DNA of 64,000 nucleotides from Candidatus Nitrohelix vancouverensis (GTDB lineage Bacteria > Nitrospinota > Nitrospinia > Nitrospinales > VA-1). Below the pieces are notes generated by a model, which was not told where the DNA came from, ran no database searches, and was given only the letters and a program-made list of their open reading frames with translations. The stretch is taken from assembly GCA_015698305.1 (NCBI GenBank), contig CP048620.1:124001-188000 (forward strand). Reading direction: 5' to 3'. The position numbers and the translations under genes were made by a program. Positions 54,930-64,000 of this stretch are shown piece after piece; the first letter of the stretch is position 1; each line of letters opens with the position of its first letter.

Positions 54930-56063
54930 ATGCTGAACACCACCGACTCCCATGCGCGTTTTCCCGTCACGCGCAACCGGATTTTTTTTGATCACGCGCG
55001 CGTCGCGCCCTTGCCGCAATGCGTGCGCGACGCCATTCATGAATTCACGCAGGACGCCTGCGAACACGGCAACGCGCATTATCTGGACTGGATGGCGGGC
55101 GTGGCGCAGACCCGCAACCGATTCGCAAAACTGATAAACGCCAGACTGGATGAAGTGGCTTTCGTGAAAAACACGTCTGAAGGCATCTCTATCGTCGCCA
55201 ATGGACTGGACTGGAAGCCGGGCGATAACGTAGTCATCCCAGACATCGAATTCCCCGCCAACGTCTATCCCTGGCAGAATCTGAAACGCCACGGCGTCGA
55301 AACCCGTTTCGTGCGCGCTGTCGAAGGCAGGGTGCTGTTCGACGACATCGTCGCGCAAACCGATTCGCGCACCCGCATCATTTCCATCAGTTCAGTCGAA
55401 TGCAATTCCGGTTTTCGCAACGACCTGCATCGTATCGGCATGTTCTGCAAGGAAAGCGGCATCCTCTTCTGCGTCGACGCAATCCAGAGCCTCGGCATCC
55501 TTCCCATGGACGTGAAGCGCGACGGCATCGATTTTCTTTCGGCAGACGGACACAAATGGCTGTTGGGTCTTGAAGGGCTCGGCGGATTTTATATTTCCAA
55601 AGAGGCGCTTGAACGGGTGTATCCCGTGACGGTGGGATGGGGTAGCGTCGTCGATTCGCAAAATTTCATGCACTATGATTTTACCTTCCGACCCGACGCG
55701 CAACGTTTCGAGGAGGGCAGCGCCAACACGCTGAGCATTCACGCGCTGGGCGCGGCTCTGGAACTGTTTGAACAGGAGGGAATCGAAAGAATTGAAAAGC
55801 GGATTATGGAACTTGGCGATATCGCGATTCGGCACCTGCAAAAACGCGACATCAAAATCGCCAGCTCCACAATTCCCGAAGAACGTTCAGGGATTATCTC
55901 TTTCGTTCCCGACGTCGATTTGAATCCATTGCTGAAATTCATGATGAGTCATTCCGTGTCGATGACCGCGCGCGACGGGCTGGCGCGCATCTCTCCGCAT
56001 TTTTACAACTCAGAGGATGAGATCGATCATTTCTTCGACCTGCTCGACCGATTCAAAGCCTAG
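54930..56063 (+). CDS. Class V aminotransferase (PLP-dependent)
   Basis: A 377-residue PLP enzyme of the cysteine desulfurase/isopenicillin epimerase-like group: FDHARVAPLPQCVRDAI, FVKNTSEGISIVANGLDWK, PDIEFPANVYPWQNLK, ISISSVECNSGFRNDL, FCVDAIQSLG and PLP-lysine in FLSADGHKWLLG. There is no obvious mobile-loop Cys typical of SufS or IscS. The substrate cannot be assigned. The start is ATG 54930, 35 bp after dinB. Confidence 0.88.
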   Translation: MLNTTDSHARFPVTRNRIFFDHARVAPLPQCVRDAIHEFTQDACEHGNAHYLDWMAGVAQTRNRFAKLINARLDEVAFVKNTSEGISIVANGLDWKPGDNVVIPDIEFPANVYPWQNLKRHGVETRFVRAVEGRVLFDDIVAQTDSRTRIISISSVECNSGFRNDLHRIGMFCKESGILFCVDAIQSLGILPMDVKRDGIDFLSADGHKWLLGLEGLGGFYISKEALERVYPVTVGWGSVVDSQNFMHYDFTFRPDAQRFEEGSANTLSIHALGAALELFEQEGIERIEKRIMELGDIAIRHLQKRDIKIASSTIPEERSGIISFVPDVDLNPLLKFMMSHSVSMTARDGLARISPHFYNSEDEIDHFFDLLDRFKA

Positions 56064-56082
56064 CCCCGCTTAGAGAATGGAT

Positions 56083-58155
56083 TCACTCAGCGAAACTTCG
56101 CGTCATGTTGTCGATTCGGTCCTGGATCGCCCGCGCTTCTTCCTCCCTGCCGCTTTTTTTATAAAGCGCCTCGAGGCTCACCAGGGACGGCATGTATCGG
56201 GGAACGATCTCCAGCGCTTTCAGATAGGATTCCTCCGCCTTTTGCAAATCGCCAGTCGCCTCATAGACCATGCCCAGATCGTTGTAAGCGGCGAAATACA
56301 AGTTACTCAGGGACAGCGCTTTTTTAATGGACTTTTTAGCCTCGTCAAAGCGCTGTCTCTTCAGGAAAACCCGACCCATCGCATTGAAGGCTCGATAGGC
56401 CAAAGGATCAATTTCAATAGCCCGATTGAGGAATTCTTCCGCCTCGTCCAGACGGTCAAGGTTCATATACAGTTCGCCCAGATTGCCCATAGCCAGAGTG
56501 AACTCAGGCTGAAACTTGATGGCCTGCAAATAATTTTGTTCCGCTTCTGCCATCCGCCCCCAATTGGAATACAAGCGGCCCAGCGCATTATAAGCCGATG
56601 AAAAGCCGCCGTCGTGTACCAGCGCCTGTTTGTATGCCGACTCGGCCTGAGGATATTCCCCTTTCAAAGTCATAGCCGTTCCCAGATTGAGGTAGAGAAT
56701 TTTATTATTTGAATAGATTCGCAAGGCAAAGCGTATCTTTTCGATCGCCTCGTCAACCTTGCCGCTCACCAGCAGAGCCGAGGACTGTCCCACCATGGCG
56801 CGCGCGTCTTGATGCGGATAATGCTTCACCACCTCCGACCATAAGCTCAACGAGCCGCCCCAGACCTCGATCTGGCGAACCGTTAAAATGCTGAACATCG
56901 CCAATCCCAGGCAGAGCAAAGTTTTTGCAATCGAGAACAGGCGCATTCGAAATAGCGAATAGCTCGAGTCAGCCAAAAGGTATAAACCTGAAGCGACCAG
57001 AACGCTGAAAGCCAGAGACGGGAAATAGGTGTAGCGGTCCGCCGCCGCCTGGGAACCGACCTGCACGATGCCGATCACCGGAGACAGGGTGATGATGTAA
57101 TAAAGCCAGGCCATTGCGAAGATCATCCAGCCGCGTCGCCAGGCGCGATAGCATGCGATAGAAACCCCCACAAAGATCAGCGCTGGCAATAGAAACAAGT
57201 CCCAGACCAGTCTCAAATCCTGCATCAAAGGGTAAAGCGGAGTCAGGCCCACGGGGAGCAGGGTCTTTCCCAGATAGACCAGGCACAAGCTGTTCAGAGC
57301 ATTGGCGATGCGCAACTGCACGGGGAATTGCTCCAGCGTCGTGATGGCTCCGATATGTTTTTGAGCAAGAACTGTGATGGCGGCGCTAGCCAGAGATAAA
57401 ACAAAGAACCATTTTTTTTCGAACAGCAAAGCAAAAAAATCGCGCCGCGTTTTCCATCGTCCCAAGGGAAAATAATCCAGCAGGAGCAGGATCACAGGCA
57501 GAGTCAGGGGCATCGGCTTGGCGGTCAGAGAAAGAAAAAATAAAATCAGCGCGGTTGCGAACCAGAATTTCTTTTTCCCTTCCTCTTTCGCCGCAACATA
57601 TTTGAAATAGGCGAGGTAAACGGGAAAGGCGAAAAAGGCGCTCAATACGTCTTTTCGTTCCGACACCCAGGCCACCGATTCGACGCGCAGGGGATGAAGC
57701 CCGAACACCAGCGCTCCCAGCATCGCCGACCACCAGAGCGCGCGCCGGTCCAACCTTCTGCCAAACCCCAACCGCAACAATTCCCTCACCAGCAGAAACA
57801 CCCAGAAGCTGTTCATGCAATGCAGTAACACGCTGGTCAAATGATGCCCCATGGGATTCAAACCAAAAAAATGATAATCAATCGCGTGAGAGAACCAGGA
57901 CAGCGGCTGCCAGTTGGAATAATGAAAAGCCGTTGCCATGATTTTTATGTTTTCCCAACTTAGCGAGGTGATGAAGGGATTCATATAGATGAAACCCGTG
58001 TCGTCCCACATGAGAAATTCATTGTCCAGAGAATTGATGAAAACAAACAAGGTGAGGAGAAACAAAAACAGAAAGGTCAGGGCCAGCGAAGGATCATGCC
58101 CTTCACCGGCAGGCTTTCCGGTCTTTTCTACGGAATGTTGCGTCAATGGCTTCAT
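56083..58155 (-). CDS. TMTC-like polytopic membrane protein with TPR domain, copy 4
   Basis: A 690-residue protein. Hydrophobic first 440 residues are followed by about seven TPR units (LYLNLGTAMTLKGEYPQAES, YNALGRLYSNWGRMAEAEQN, GNLGELYMNLDRLDEAEEFL, YNDLGMVYEATGDLQKAEES). The first loop has the acidic pair MWDDTGFIYMNPFI, and the block HPLRVESVAWVSERKDVLS matches the three paralogues at 18360-23883. Its ATG overlaps the TGA of the GT-C gene upstream. Both are likely polyprenol-dependent sugar transferases of the envelope. Confidence 0.85.
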   Translation of the reverse strand: MKPLTQHSVEKTGKPAGEGHDPSLALTFLFLFLLTLFVFINSLDNEFLMWDDTGFIYMNPFITSLSWENIKIMATAFHYSNWQPLSWFSHAIDYHFFGLNPMGHHLTSVLLHCMNSFWVFLLVRELLRLGFGRRLDRRALWWSAMLGALVFGLHPLRVESVAWVSERKDVLSAFFAFPVYLAYFKYVAAKEEGKKKFWFATALILFFLSLTAKPMPLTLPVILLLLDYFPLGRWKTRRDFFALLFEKKWFFVLSLASAAITVLAQKHIGAITTLEQFPVQLRIANALNSLCLVYLGKTLLPVGLTPLYPLMQDLRLVWDLFLLPALIFVGVSIACYRAWRRGWMIFAMAWLYYIITLSPVIGIVQVGSQAAADRYTYFPSLAFSVLVASGLYLLADSSYSLFRMRLFSIAKTLLCLGLAMFSILTVRQIEVWGGSLSLWSEVVKHYPHQDARAMVGQSSALLVSGKVDEAIEKIRFALRIYSNNKILYLNLGTAMTLKGEYPQAESAYKQALVHDGGFSSAYNALGRLYSNWGRMAEAEQNYLQAIKFQPEFTLAMGNLGELYMNLDRLDEAEEFLNRAIEIDPLAYRAFNAMGRVFLKRQRFDEAKKSIKKALSLSNLYFAAYNDLGMVYEATGDLQKAEESYLKALEIVPRYMPSLVSLEALYKKSGREEEARAIQDRIDNMTRSFAE

Positions 58156-59782
58156 GGACGACCGAGGGCCTCCGCCCTGTAAATTTCCAGCGCATGGCGC
58201 GCGTCCGGCTTGGCAAAGGACATCGTTTTTTTAAACTCAGGATTCTTCTTTACGAACGATTCTGCCGGGTAGCTGATATAGGGATACACAAAAAATATCG
58301 GCGCATCGCTGTGCAGACGTTTCAAAGCAAACGGCTCCTTCTGGTATTTATGCGCGTGGTCGGGCGCCTCCCCTTTCGGAATCAAGCGTTCATGCAGGGG
58401 CCACCAGGGAACATGCAGGATTTCTATATTGGCCTGCTTTCTCAAATAAATCAAAACGCCGTCTGTCGGATTTCCCGGCTTGCTGGAAACCGCCAGCACG
58501 ATCGGCCCCCGGTTCGCCTGATCCTGTAAATAGGCCACCGCTTCCTTGACGCCATAACCCGAGTTCATGCCTTCGAGAAACATCGTTCTATCGAGAGAGG
58601 ACAAAGGCGCCTTCAAAGGATCGTCTGCGAGTTTCTGGGCAAAAAAAAAGCGTCCTGCAAGCTGACCAGCATGAGCGCGGCAAGGATCGCCGGTTGCGCC
58701 CACATTCGCCGGGCGCCATCGGGCGATCTTCGCTCCAAAGCATCCTGAACGAATTGGCTGATGCGAAGCAGAGCCATCGAAACGAGCAGAATCAGGGGAG
58801 GCACAAACATCAAAAGATAGCGGGAATAAAAGCCTTTGGACACGAGGACGATGAGCAGAGGCGGCGCGAACGCCCAAACCAGCAGGGCCAGCTCAAACTT
58901 CCGCTTCTCCTTGAGGACAAGGACGACAGACAAAATAAGAATCAAACACAGCGGCAGGGTCAGGTAAGAAATATAAAATCCGCACATCGCCAGAAAATTT
59001 TCTTTCCACTGTTCCAAAGGAACGCTTGCGATCTCCTCCAGCGTTAAAAAAACTTCCGGCCAGCGCAGAGCCGCCCCGGCATGGTAAAAACTGATCTCCT
59101 TGCCCCATAGATACAGGGGAAGCGTCCACAGTAAAACGCCCGCCGCGATGAGGGATCCCCAGCGGAGAAATTCGTGCAAGGTCGGTCTGTTCATCAAGAA
59201 CAAGAAAACAAGAGGGACAGGAAAGAACAGAATCGCATTGCCTTTGGTGAAAAAAGCCGCGCCCAATAGCAAACCGATTCCAAAGGAACGCGCAGTCGCT
59301 CTGCCGGGATCATCCGCAAGCGACAGCGCAAGGACGACGCTCCAGACCGCCAGAGCGCACATGAGGCTGTCCACCATGGCGAGCCGGTCATGAAACAGAA
59401 AGAACGGGCACAGGATAACGAGGAGCGCGCAGACCCAAGCCTCTTTTGGGGAAAACTCGCGCCGGGCGATCTGATACATTCCGACAAGGGTCGCGAATCC
59501 GGCGAGGATTGAAACCGCCCGCCCCGCCAGCAGAGGATCGTTAAAAAAATTTAAAGCGAGTACGACGAACCACATATACAGAGGGTGCTTGCCCTCCATG
59601 CGGAACAGCGCCATGTCGAATCCATTTTCGGAAACGATCTGGGCGATATTGATATAAATTGCTTCGTCGGAGAACACGGGAAATGAGTCCAGCCCCCAGT
59701 AACGCGAGACCACATAGGTTAGAGTTAAAACAAGGAAGGGAAACAATACTTGAGGAAAGCTGAGAAATCGCGATTGAGGCAT
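58152..59782 (-). CDS. GT-C (ArnT/PMT-like) glycosyltransferase, apparent frameshift
   Basis: The N-terminal ~390 residues (to 58650) form a polytopic GT-C protein: first-loop acid FPVFSDEAIYINIAQIV, then a dozen hydrophobic helices. The C-terminal ~160 residues (LADDPLKAPLSSLDRTMFLE, GPIVLAVSSKPGNPTDG...) are encoded in another frame. They meet at nine T on the coding strand (58641-58649 as A9); ten would restore 543 residues. Without the correction, the first part ends in RNSQTIL. The C-terminal part continues to the TGA that overlaps the next gene's ATG. I treat it as one gene. Confidence 0.78.
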
Positions 59783-59867
59783 CGAGTCGGGGAGCAAAAT
59801 CCTCCCCGCCGCCACCAAAAATGAAGGGCGAAACCTTGTGCATGCGGAAGGGGGATGAGAGAATTTA

Positions 59868-59900
59868 CAGCCTCTGGCGCTATAAGAGCGCCAGAGGCTG
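59868..59900 (-). terminator. 13-bp hairpin past the pilin gene
   Basis: CAGCCTCTGGCGC and GCGCCAGAGGCTG flank a seven-base loop. It lies 16 bp after the pilin stop. Few T residues follow on the minus strand, so termination efficiency is uncertain. Confidence 0.55.
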
Positions 59901-59915
59901 ATTTAATCCTGTATA

Positions 59916-60311
59916 TCAGGTACAGCCCGTTCCAGTTGCCGATCCCACAGAGCCTGCGCCTGCGGTACCGGTAACTTCCGTATAAGACCAGGTGCAGGTC
60001 GTGCTACTACCCACATCCGCTGTAAATCCGGAAGCATCCGTTCCAAGCGAAACGTCGGTGCCGTCCACCTGAGCAAGCACGCTAGCAATGTCGTAGGTGC
60101 TGGCCGAATTCAAAATGTATTGCGCATGTAACATGGTGACCGCTCCCTTGAGAGCGCCCGTCACGCCAGAAGCCACCGAACCCGTAGCGTTTGATTTCAA
60201 ATCGATAAACCTGGGAATCGCCACTGCGGCAAGGATGCCGAGGATCACGATAACCATGATCAGTTCAATCAGCGTAAAACCTTTTTCACTTCCTAATATT
60301 TTTTTCTTCAT
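59916..60311 (-). CDS. Type IV pilin-like protein (PilA/GspG-type prepilin)
   Basis: A 131-residue prepilin with the leader MKKKILGSEKG, then the processing site G|FTLIELIMVIVILGILAAV and the conserved Glu5. The C-terminal half is Gly/Ser/Thr-rich with two cysteines (TTCTW, TGCT), probably the pilin disulfide region. It is short, compatible with pseudopilin or short PilA. ATG 60311 follows GGAGCGGGT. There is a sigma-54-like promoter about 100 bp upstream. No other pilus gene is in the window. Confidence 0.9.
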   Translation of the reverse strand: MKKKILGSEKGFTLIELIMVIVILGILAAVAIPRFIDLKSNATGSVASGVTGALKGAVTMLHAQYILNSASTYDIASVLAQVDGTDVSLGTDASGFTADVGSSTTCTWSYTEVTGTAGAGSVGSATGTGCT

Positions 60312-60409
60312 ACCCGCTCCTTCGGTTAATTTCTGGCATCAATGCTACACATAAGCTATTGAAAAGTCAAACCTTATATAATTCCCAACGAGCTTCTATC
60401 TATAATTAA

Positions 60410-60425
60410 AGCAATATATGCGCCA
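60410..60425 (-). promoter_or_regulatory. Candidate sigma-54 (-24/-12) promoter of the pilin gene
   Basis: The minus strand reads TGGCGCATATATTGCT, matching TGGCACGNNNNTTGCW at all but two fixed positions with exact spacing. It lies 99 bp before the pilin ATG. pilA genes in other bacteria are classically sigma-54/PilR-dependent, which supports it. Confidence 0.6.
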
Positions 60426-60593
60426 AACTATCATCAACAAAACTATTAAAATGACATAGGGGAATAAAACACGATTTTAGAACAGATTTACACTTCATAA
60501 AATATGGCTCTTTCGGCAAAAAGGCAAGCCCTCGAATTCAAAAAACCTAAAAAAGGTGCAAGGGATTACCCAATTTGTTACCCGAATTGCAGA

Positions 60594-61301
60594 CTAGCCT
60601 CTTTTTTCCGCTTCTAAATGGTTCAGCAAGGCGTCCAGATTGGGAAGAATGGCGTCCGCTTCTGGAAAATGGATTTCCTGATTGAGCGGGTTGCGGATGA
60701 TGACGCAGGGCATTTGAGCGCCCTTCGCCGCCGTCAGTCCCTTGAGCGCATCTTCGATGACGATGCATTTCTGCGGTGGGCAATCCAGCGCGCGCGCCGC
60801 TTCGAGAAAAATATCAGGGTGCGGTTTTTCACGCAAAGCCTCGCCCTTCCCTAAAATTACGGGAAACAAGGTTCTGGCGTCGGCATTGTCCAGAATCGCT
60901 TCGATATCGTGTTTCCAGGAACCGGATGCGATGGCGAGCTTGCGTTTTTCTCCCAGCAAGCGAACCAGTTGTTTCGCGCTGGGGAAGAGCTTGATGTCGC
61001 CGCTCTGGCAATACACGGAGTAGAGTTTGAATTTTTCCAGTCGAAGCGCTTTAGGGTCGACGTCCAGGTCCAGCTGATGACGCTCGATCTCACCCTGAAT
61101 GCCTTTTCCCTTAGAGGTCCACTCTACCCAGTACTCGTCCGGGTCCAATGTATGCCCGTAGCGTTCGAAGACCTCGTTGTAGGCGCGGTAATGGTAAGGC
61201 TCGGAGTCGGCCAGCAAACCGTCGAAGTCAAAGATCACCGCTTCGCAATCATTGAGGATGGGCGCCAACGAGGATGTGTCTTTCATTTTGGAATCATTCA
61301 T
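60594..61301 (-). CDS. HAD-superfamily hydrolase (beta-phosphoglucomutase/phosphatase-like)
   Basis: A 235-residue protein with HAD motif I VIFDFDGLLADSE, motif II LAIASGSWKHDIE, motif III Lys in GKGEALREKPHPDIFLEAA and motif IV IVIEDALKGLTAA. It has a helical C1 cap, so it acts on small phosphorylated metabolites. The substrate is unknown. It starts 4 bp past the lepB stop and is the last gene of a lepA-lepB-HAD operon. Confidence 0.9.
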   Translation of the reverse strand: MNDSKMKDTSSLAPILNDCEAVIFDFDGLLADSEPYHYRAYNEVFERYGHTLDPDEYWVEWTSKGKGIQGEIERHQLDLDVDPKALRLEKFKLYSVYCQSGDIKLFPSAKQLVRLLGEKRKLAIASGSWKHDIEAILDNADARTLFPVILGKGEALREKPHPDIFLEAARALDCPPQKCIVIEDALKGLTAAKGAQMPCVIIRNPLNQEIHFPEADAILPNLDALLNHLEAEKRG

Positions 61302-61305
61302 ATGC

Positions 61306-62010
61306 TCAATCGATGGATTTGCCGAATCGGTCGAAGCGCACCCAGCCGTCGAAGAAGCCCGCTTCTTTCGCGGTGGCGTCCCAGGACCAATAGATGATCT
61401 GAGCGCGGCCTTTCACTTTGGCGACGTCGAGCAATCCCCAGAAACGGCTGTCCTGACTGTTTTCGCGATTGTCGCCCATCATGAAGAGATGACCCGGCGG
61501 CACCAGAATGGGCGCCAGGTTGTCCCGCCTCGGATCGGTTGAAATCATACCGTCGGGGTCCTGGTGCCATACGTAAGGCTCGTCCAGTAATTTGTTATTG
61601 ATATAAACCTGCTGGTCGCGTATTTCCAGCAAATCCCCCGGCACGCCGACCACGCGCTTGATGAAATCCTTGCTTTCGTTTTTGGGGAATTTGAAGACGA
61701 TCACGTCGCCGCGTTCCGGCGTATCCGAAAACAACACGATATCGTCAAACAGTTTGATGTCGAGAAACGGGATTTCGTTGGGAATGTGAATCCCGTAGGA
61801 AAATTTTGAAACCAGAATATGATCTCCGATGAGCAGGGTGTTCATCATCGAGCCTGAAGGAATTTTAAAGGCCTGCACAATGAAAGTGCGGATGAACAGA
61901 GCGAGCAGGAGAGCGATGAAAATCGCCTCGGCAGTTTCTCTCGCTACGCTTTTCGGTTTTGCATTCGTCGTGTCGTCCGCTGAGCGGTCGTTCTTCGCCT
62001 TATTTGCCAT
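61306..62010 (-). CDS. lepB: Signal peptidase I
   Basis: A 234-residue membrane protease that removes signal peptides from exported preproteins. An N-terminal hydrophobic anchor ([20 protein letters not shown]) is followed by the catalytic Ser in [14 protein letters not shown], and the catalytic Lys in [15 protein letters not shown]. The C-terminal boxes [19 protein letters not shown] are intact. The start overlaps the lepA end by 11 bp. Confidence 0.95.
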   Translation of the reverse strand: MANKAKNDRSADDTTNAKPKSVARETAEAIFIALLLALFIRTFIVQAFKIPSGSMMNTLLIGDHILVSKFSYGIHIPNEIPFLDIKLFDDIVLFSDTPERGDVIVFKFPKNESKDFIKRVVGVPGDLLEIRDQQVYINNKLLDEPYVWHQDPDGMISTDPRRDNLAPILVPPGHLFMMGDNRENSQDSRFWGLLDVAKVKGRAQIIYWSWDATAKEAGFFDGWVRFDRFGKSID

Positions 62011-63802
62011 CGGTCCTCAAAACGGCGAGGAAGGCTTCCTGTGGAATTTCGACGCTTCCAATTTGTTTCATTTTTTTCTTTCCAGCCTTTTGCTTTTCAA
62101 GCAATTTTCTTTTACGGGTGATGTCGCCGCCGTAACACTTGGCCAAAACGTTTTTCCTGAGCGCTTTCACGGTTTCCCGCGCCACCACCTTACTGCCAAT
62201 GGTCGCCTGGATGATGACCTCGAACATCTGGCGGGGAATTTGCTCCTTGAGTTTTTTAGCCAGATCGCGCCCCTGAAAATAGGATTTATCCTTGTGGACG
62301 ATCAGCGACAACGCGTCGACAAGCTCTCCATTCAACAGGATGTCCAATTTTACCAGATTGGAAGGCCTGAAATCCAAAAATTCATAATCAAAGGACGCAT
62401 AGCCGCGCGTGCTGGATTTCAAACGATCGTAAAAATCCAGAACGATTTCATTGAAGGGCAGGTCGTATTCCAGCAAAACCGTTTGCGTGTTGAGGTATTC
62501 CATTTTTGTCTGCATGCCGCGTCGATCGCGCACCAGAGTCATGATCGCTCCAATGTATTCCTCCGGCGCCACGATGGTGCCTTTCACGAAAGGTTCCTCA
62601 AGATGCTCGATGCTGGAAAATTCCCTCAGCTTCGCCGGGTTGTCGATCAATTCCACCTGTCCGTCGGTGGTGATGATCTTGTAGACAACGGTGGGCGCGG
62701 TGGTCAGCAACTCCACATTGTATTCGCGCTCCAGACGCTCGCGAATGATTTCCATATGCAATAAACCCAGAAACCCGCAACGAAAACCAAAGCCCAGCGC
62801 CGTGGAGGTTTCCGCCTCGTAGGTGAAGGACGCGTCGTTCAGTTTCAATTTTTTGAGCGAATCGCGCAACATCTCGTATTGCTCGCCGCTGATGGGATAC
62901 AAACCGCTGAACACCATCGGGTTGACTTCCTTGTAACCCGGCAGGGGCTTGGCGGCGGGGCTTTTCAAATGCGTTACGGTATCGCCAATCGCGATCTGGT
63001 CCAGTTCCTTGACTCCGGCGACGACATAGCCGACTTCGCCCGCGCGCAACTCCTCTTTCTTCACAGACGCCGGGGTGAAGACTCCCAGCTCCTCCACCTC
63101 GCAGGATTTTCCGGCCGCCATCATCAGAATCTTGTCGCCAACGCGCAAGGTTCCGTCCACCACTTTCACCAGGGTGACGACGCCGCGATAAGAATCGTAC
63201 CAGGCGTCGAACAAAAGAGCCTTCAGACGCTCGTCGGGATTGCCCTGCGGCGCAGGAATCTTTTTGGAGACCGCATCCAGCAGTTCGTCGATACCGATCC
63301 CTTCCTTGGCGCTGGTGAGCACCGCGCCCGCGGATTCGATCTGCAAGACGTCCTCCAACTGTTCCATGACCGCTTCCGGGTTGGCGCTGGGCAGATCGAT
63401 CTTGTTGATGACGGGAATGATCTCCAAGTTGTTCTTCATCGCCAGATTCAGATTGGCGATGGTTTGCGCCTGAATTCCCTGGGTCGCGTCGATGATGAGG
63501 AGCGCGCCCTCGCAAGCCGCCAGAGAGCGCGACACTTCGTAAGTGAAATCCACATGGCCCGGCGTGTCGATCATGTTGAAAATAAACTCCTGACCATCGG
63601 GTCTTTTATAGAGCAGACGCACCGTTTGCGCCTTGATCGTGATGCCGCGCTCGCGTTCGAGGTCCATGTTGTCGAGGACCTGGTTTTTCATTTCGCGCAT
63701 CTGCAAGGCCCCGGTCGAGATGATCAGCTTGTCGGCGAGCGTGGACTTGCCGTGATCGATATGGGCGATGATTGAAAAATTTCTAATGTTCTTTTGATCC
63801 AT
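62000..63802 (-). CDS. lepA: Elongation factor 4 (LepA)
   Basis: A 600-residue translational GTPase. Motifs: [20 protein letters not shown] (G1), [12 protein letters not shown] (G3), VINKIDLP (G4) and the LepA-specific C-terminal domain ([20 protein letters not shown], then [14 protein letters not shown] near the end). It acts on ribosomes under stress and in ribosome biogenesis. It is the first gene of the lepA-lepB-HAD operon; the length is normal (about 597-602). Confidence 0.97.
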   Translation of the reverse strand: MDQKNIRNFSIIAHIDHGKSTLADKLIISTGALQMREMKNQVLDNMDLERERGITIKAQTVRLLYKRPDGQEFIFNMIDTPGHVDFTYEVSRSLAACEGALLIIDATQGIQAQTIANLNLAMKNNLEIIPVINKIDLPSANPEAVMEQLEDVLQIESAGAVLTSAKEGIGIDELLDAVSKKIPAPQGNPDERLKALLFDAWYDSYRGVVTLVKVVDGTLRVGDKILMMAAGKSCEVEELGVFTPASVKKEELRAGEVGYVVAGVKELDQIAIGDTVTHLKSPAAKPLPGYKEVNPMVFSGLYPISGEQYEMLRDSLKKLKLNDASFTYEAETSTALGFGFRCGFLGLLHMEIIRERLEREYNVELLTTAPTVVYKIITTDGQVELIDNPAKLREFSSIEHLEEPFVKGTIVAPEEYIGAIMTLVRDRRGMQTKMEYLNTQTVLLEYDLPFNEIVLDFYDRLKSSTRGYASFDYEFLDFRPSNLVKLDILLNGELVDALSLIVHKDKSYFQGRDLAKKLKEQIPRQMFEVIIQATIGSKVVARETVKALRKNVLAKCYGGDITRKRKLLEKQKAGKKKMKQIGSVEIPQEAFLAVLRTDGK

Positions 63803-63910
63803 TAAGGAACCTTGTATTTACCTGTTGATAACCAGAGCAGACCTGCGACACAGCGAACCGCCTCGCGCAAACCGCCTGGAAAATGTCGGTTGAGTCGTCA
63901 AAAACCCGCG

Positions 63911-64000
63911 CTATGAATTAATCGGAGCCGGGCGCAGAACCGGGCTGGAAAGCTGGTCGCGCCATTCATCGAAGCGCGCGATCATGGCTTCATAATCCTT
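63911..64000 (-). CDS. 3' end of an unidentified gene, truncated by window edge
   Basis: 29 codons and a TAG stop (63913-63911) are seen, reading KDYEAMIARFDEWRDQLSSP, then VLRPAPINS. It is hydrophilic with a helical start. It lies about 108 bp before lepA on the same strand. Too short to name. Confidence 0.5.
   Translation of the reverse strand, partial: KDYEAMIARFDEWRDQLSSPVLRPAPINS

Noticed and set aside
62879-63775. 298-codon open frame antisense to lepA
   Set aside because: lepA is intact and unmistakable; this is a GC-driven shadow.

Overview
This 64 kb window is a chromosomal segment from a Gram-negative bacterium. It carries outer-membrane beta-barrels, a TonB/ExbB/ExbD module, lipoproteins and periplasmic redox proteins. 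Most genes are rich in G+C and densely packed into operons. The mix of a cytochrome P460, many TPR and Sel1 proteins, TMTC-like membrane proteins, a GAF/sigma-54 activator and suspected copper-handling gene sets resembles Nitrospinota or deltaproteobacteria-like lineages. That placement is inference, because there is no rRNA gene in the window.

Layout. 1-303 is the N-terminal part of a TPR lipoprotein (-). 345-4197 is a TPP-riboswitch-controlled thiamine operon, thiS-thiG-thiE-thiC (+), closed by a strong terminator. 4236-7714 holds an HtrA/Deg protease, phosphoglycerate mutase and a degenerate HD-GYP protein. 7773-11712 is a compact operon for secreted and redox proteins: a His/Cys-rich small protein, a beta-barrel with a Cys-rich N-terminus, a monohaem lipocytochrome, a TlpA-like thioredoxin, an unknown exported protein and a second His/Cys-rich small protein. 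12079-16563 (-) contains tlyA (apparently frameshifted), xseB, two small membrane proteins, xseA, degenerate tandem copies of the folD 3' end, and folD. A sigma-54 activator (16644-18143, -) is divergent from a run of three overlapping TMTC-like membrane/TPR genes (18360-23883).

A tRNA-Leu(CAA) at 24512-24598 bounds an AT-richer, partly decayed accessory patch up to about 28.3 kb. It holds a DHFR-family/serine-recombinase mosaic remnant, an intact DHFR-family gene, a nonsense-disrupted and an intact AHSA1/SRPBCC gene, an ArsR regulator, a gene remnant and a HigBA-like toxin-antitoxin pair. Cytochrome P460, an Nfu-type Fe-S scaffold, a three-gene run of tiny proteins with a sigma-54-like promoter, and hspQ follow. 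31557-35769 (-) is a lipid/envelope operon: TonB-like, two fused CDP-alcohol phosphotransferases and a GT2. After a DEAD-box helicase comes a complete TonB module (37442-44956, -): His/Cys-rich small protein, TonB-dependent receptor, BNR lipoprotein with CPCC and CPH motifs, TonB, Asp-rich repeat protein, ExbB, ExbD, ExbD.

The right third holds a SYLF protein, an FGE-like lipoprotein, TPR, J-domain and Sel1 proteins, lexA-dinB, a class V aminotransferase, a fourth TMTC-like gene coupled to a frameshifted GT-C transferase, a type IV pilin with a sigma-54-like promoter, and lepA-lepB-HAD.

The strongest candidate for an undescribed system is the recurring secreted family with HC-x(10,11)-CPH-x(14,16)-C and a proline-rich tail. 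It occurs three times, once in the TonB module and twice bracketing the beta-barrel/cytochrome/thioredoxin operon. This suggests an envelope metal (possibly copper) acquisition and redox-trafficking pathway.
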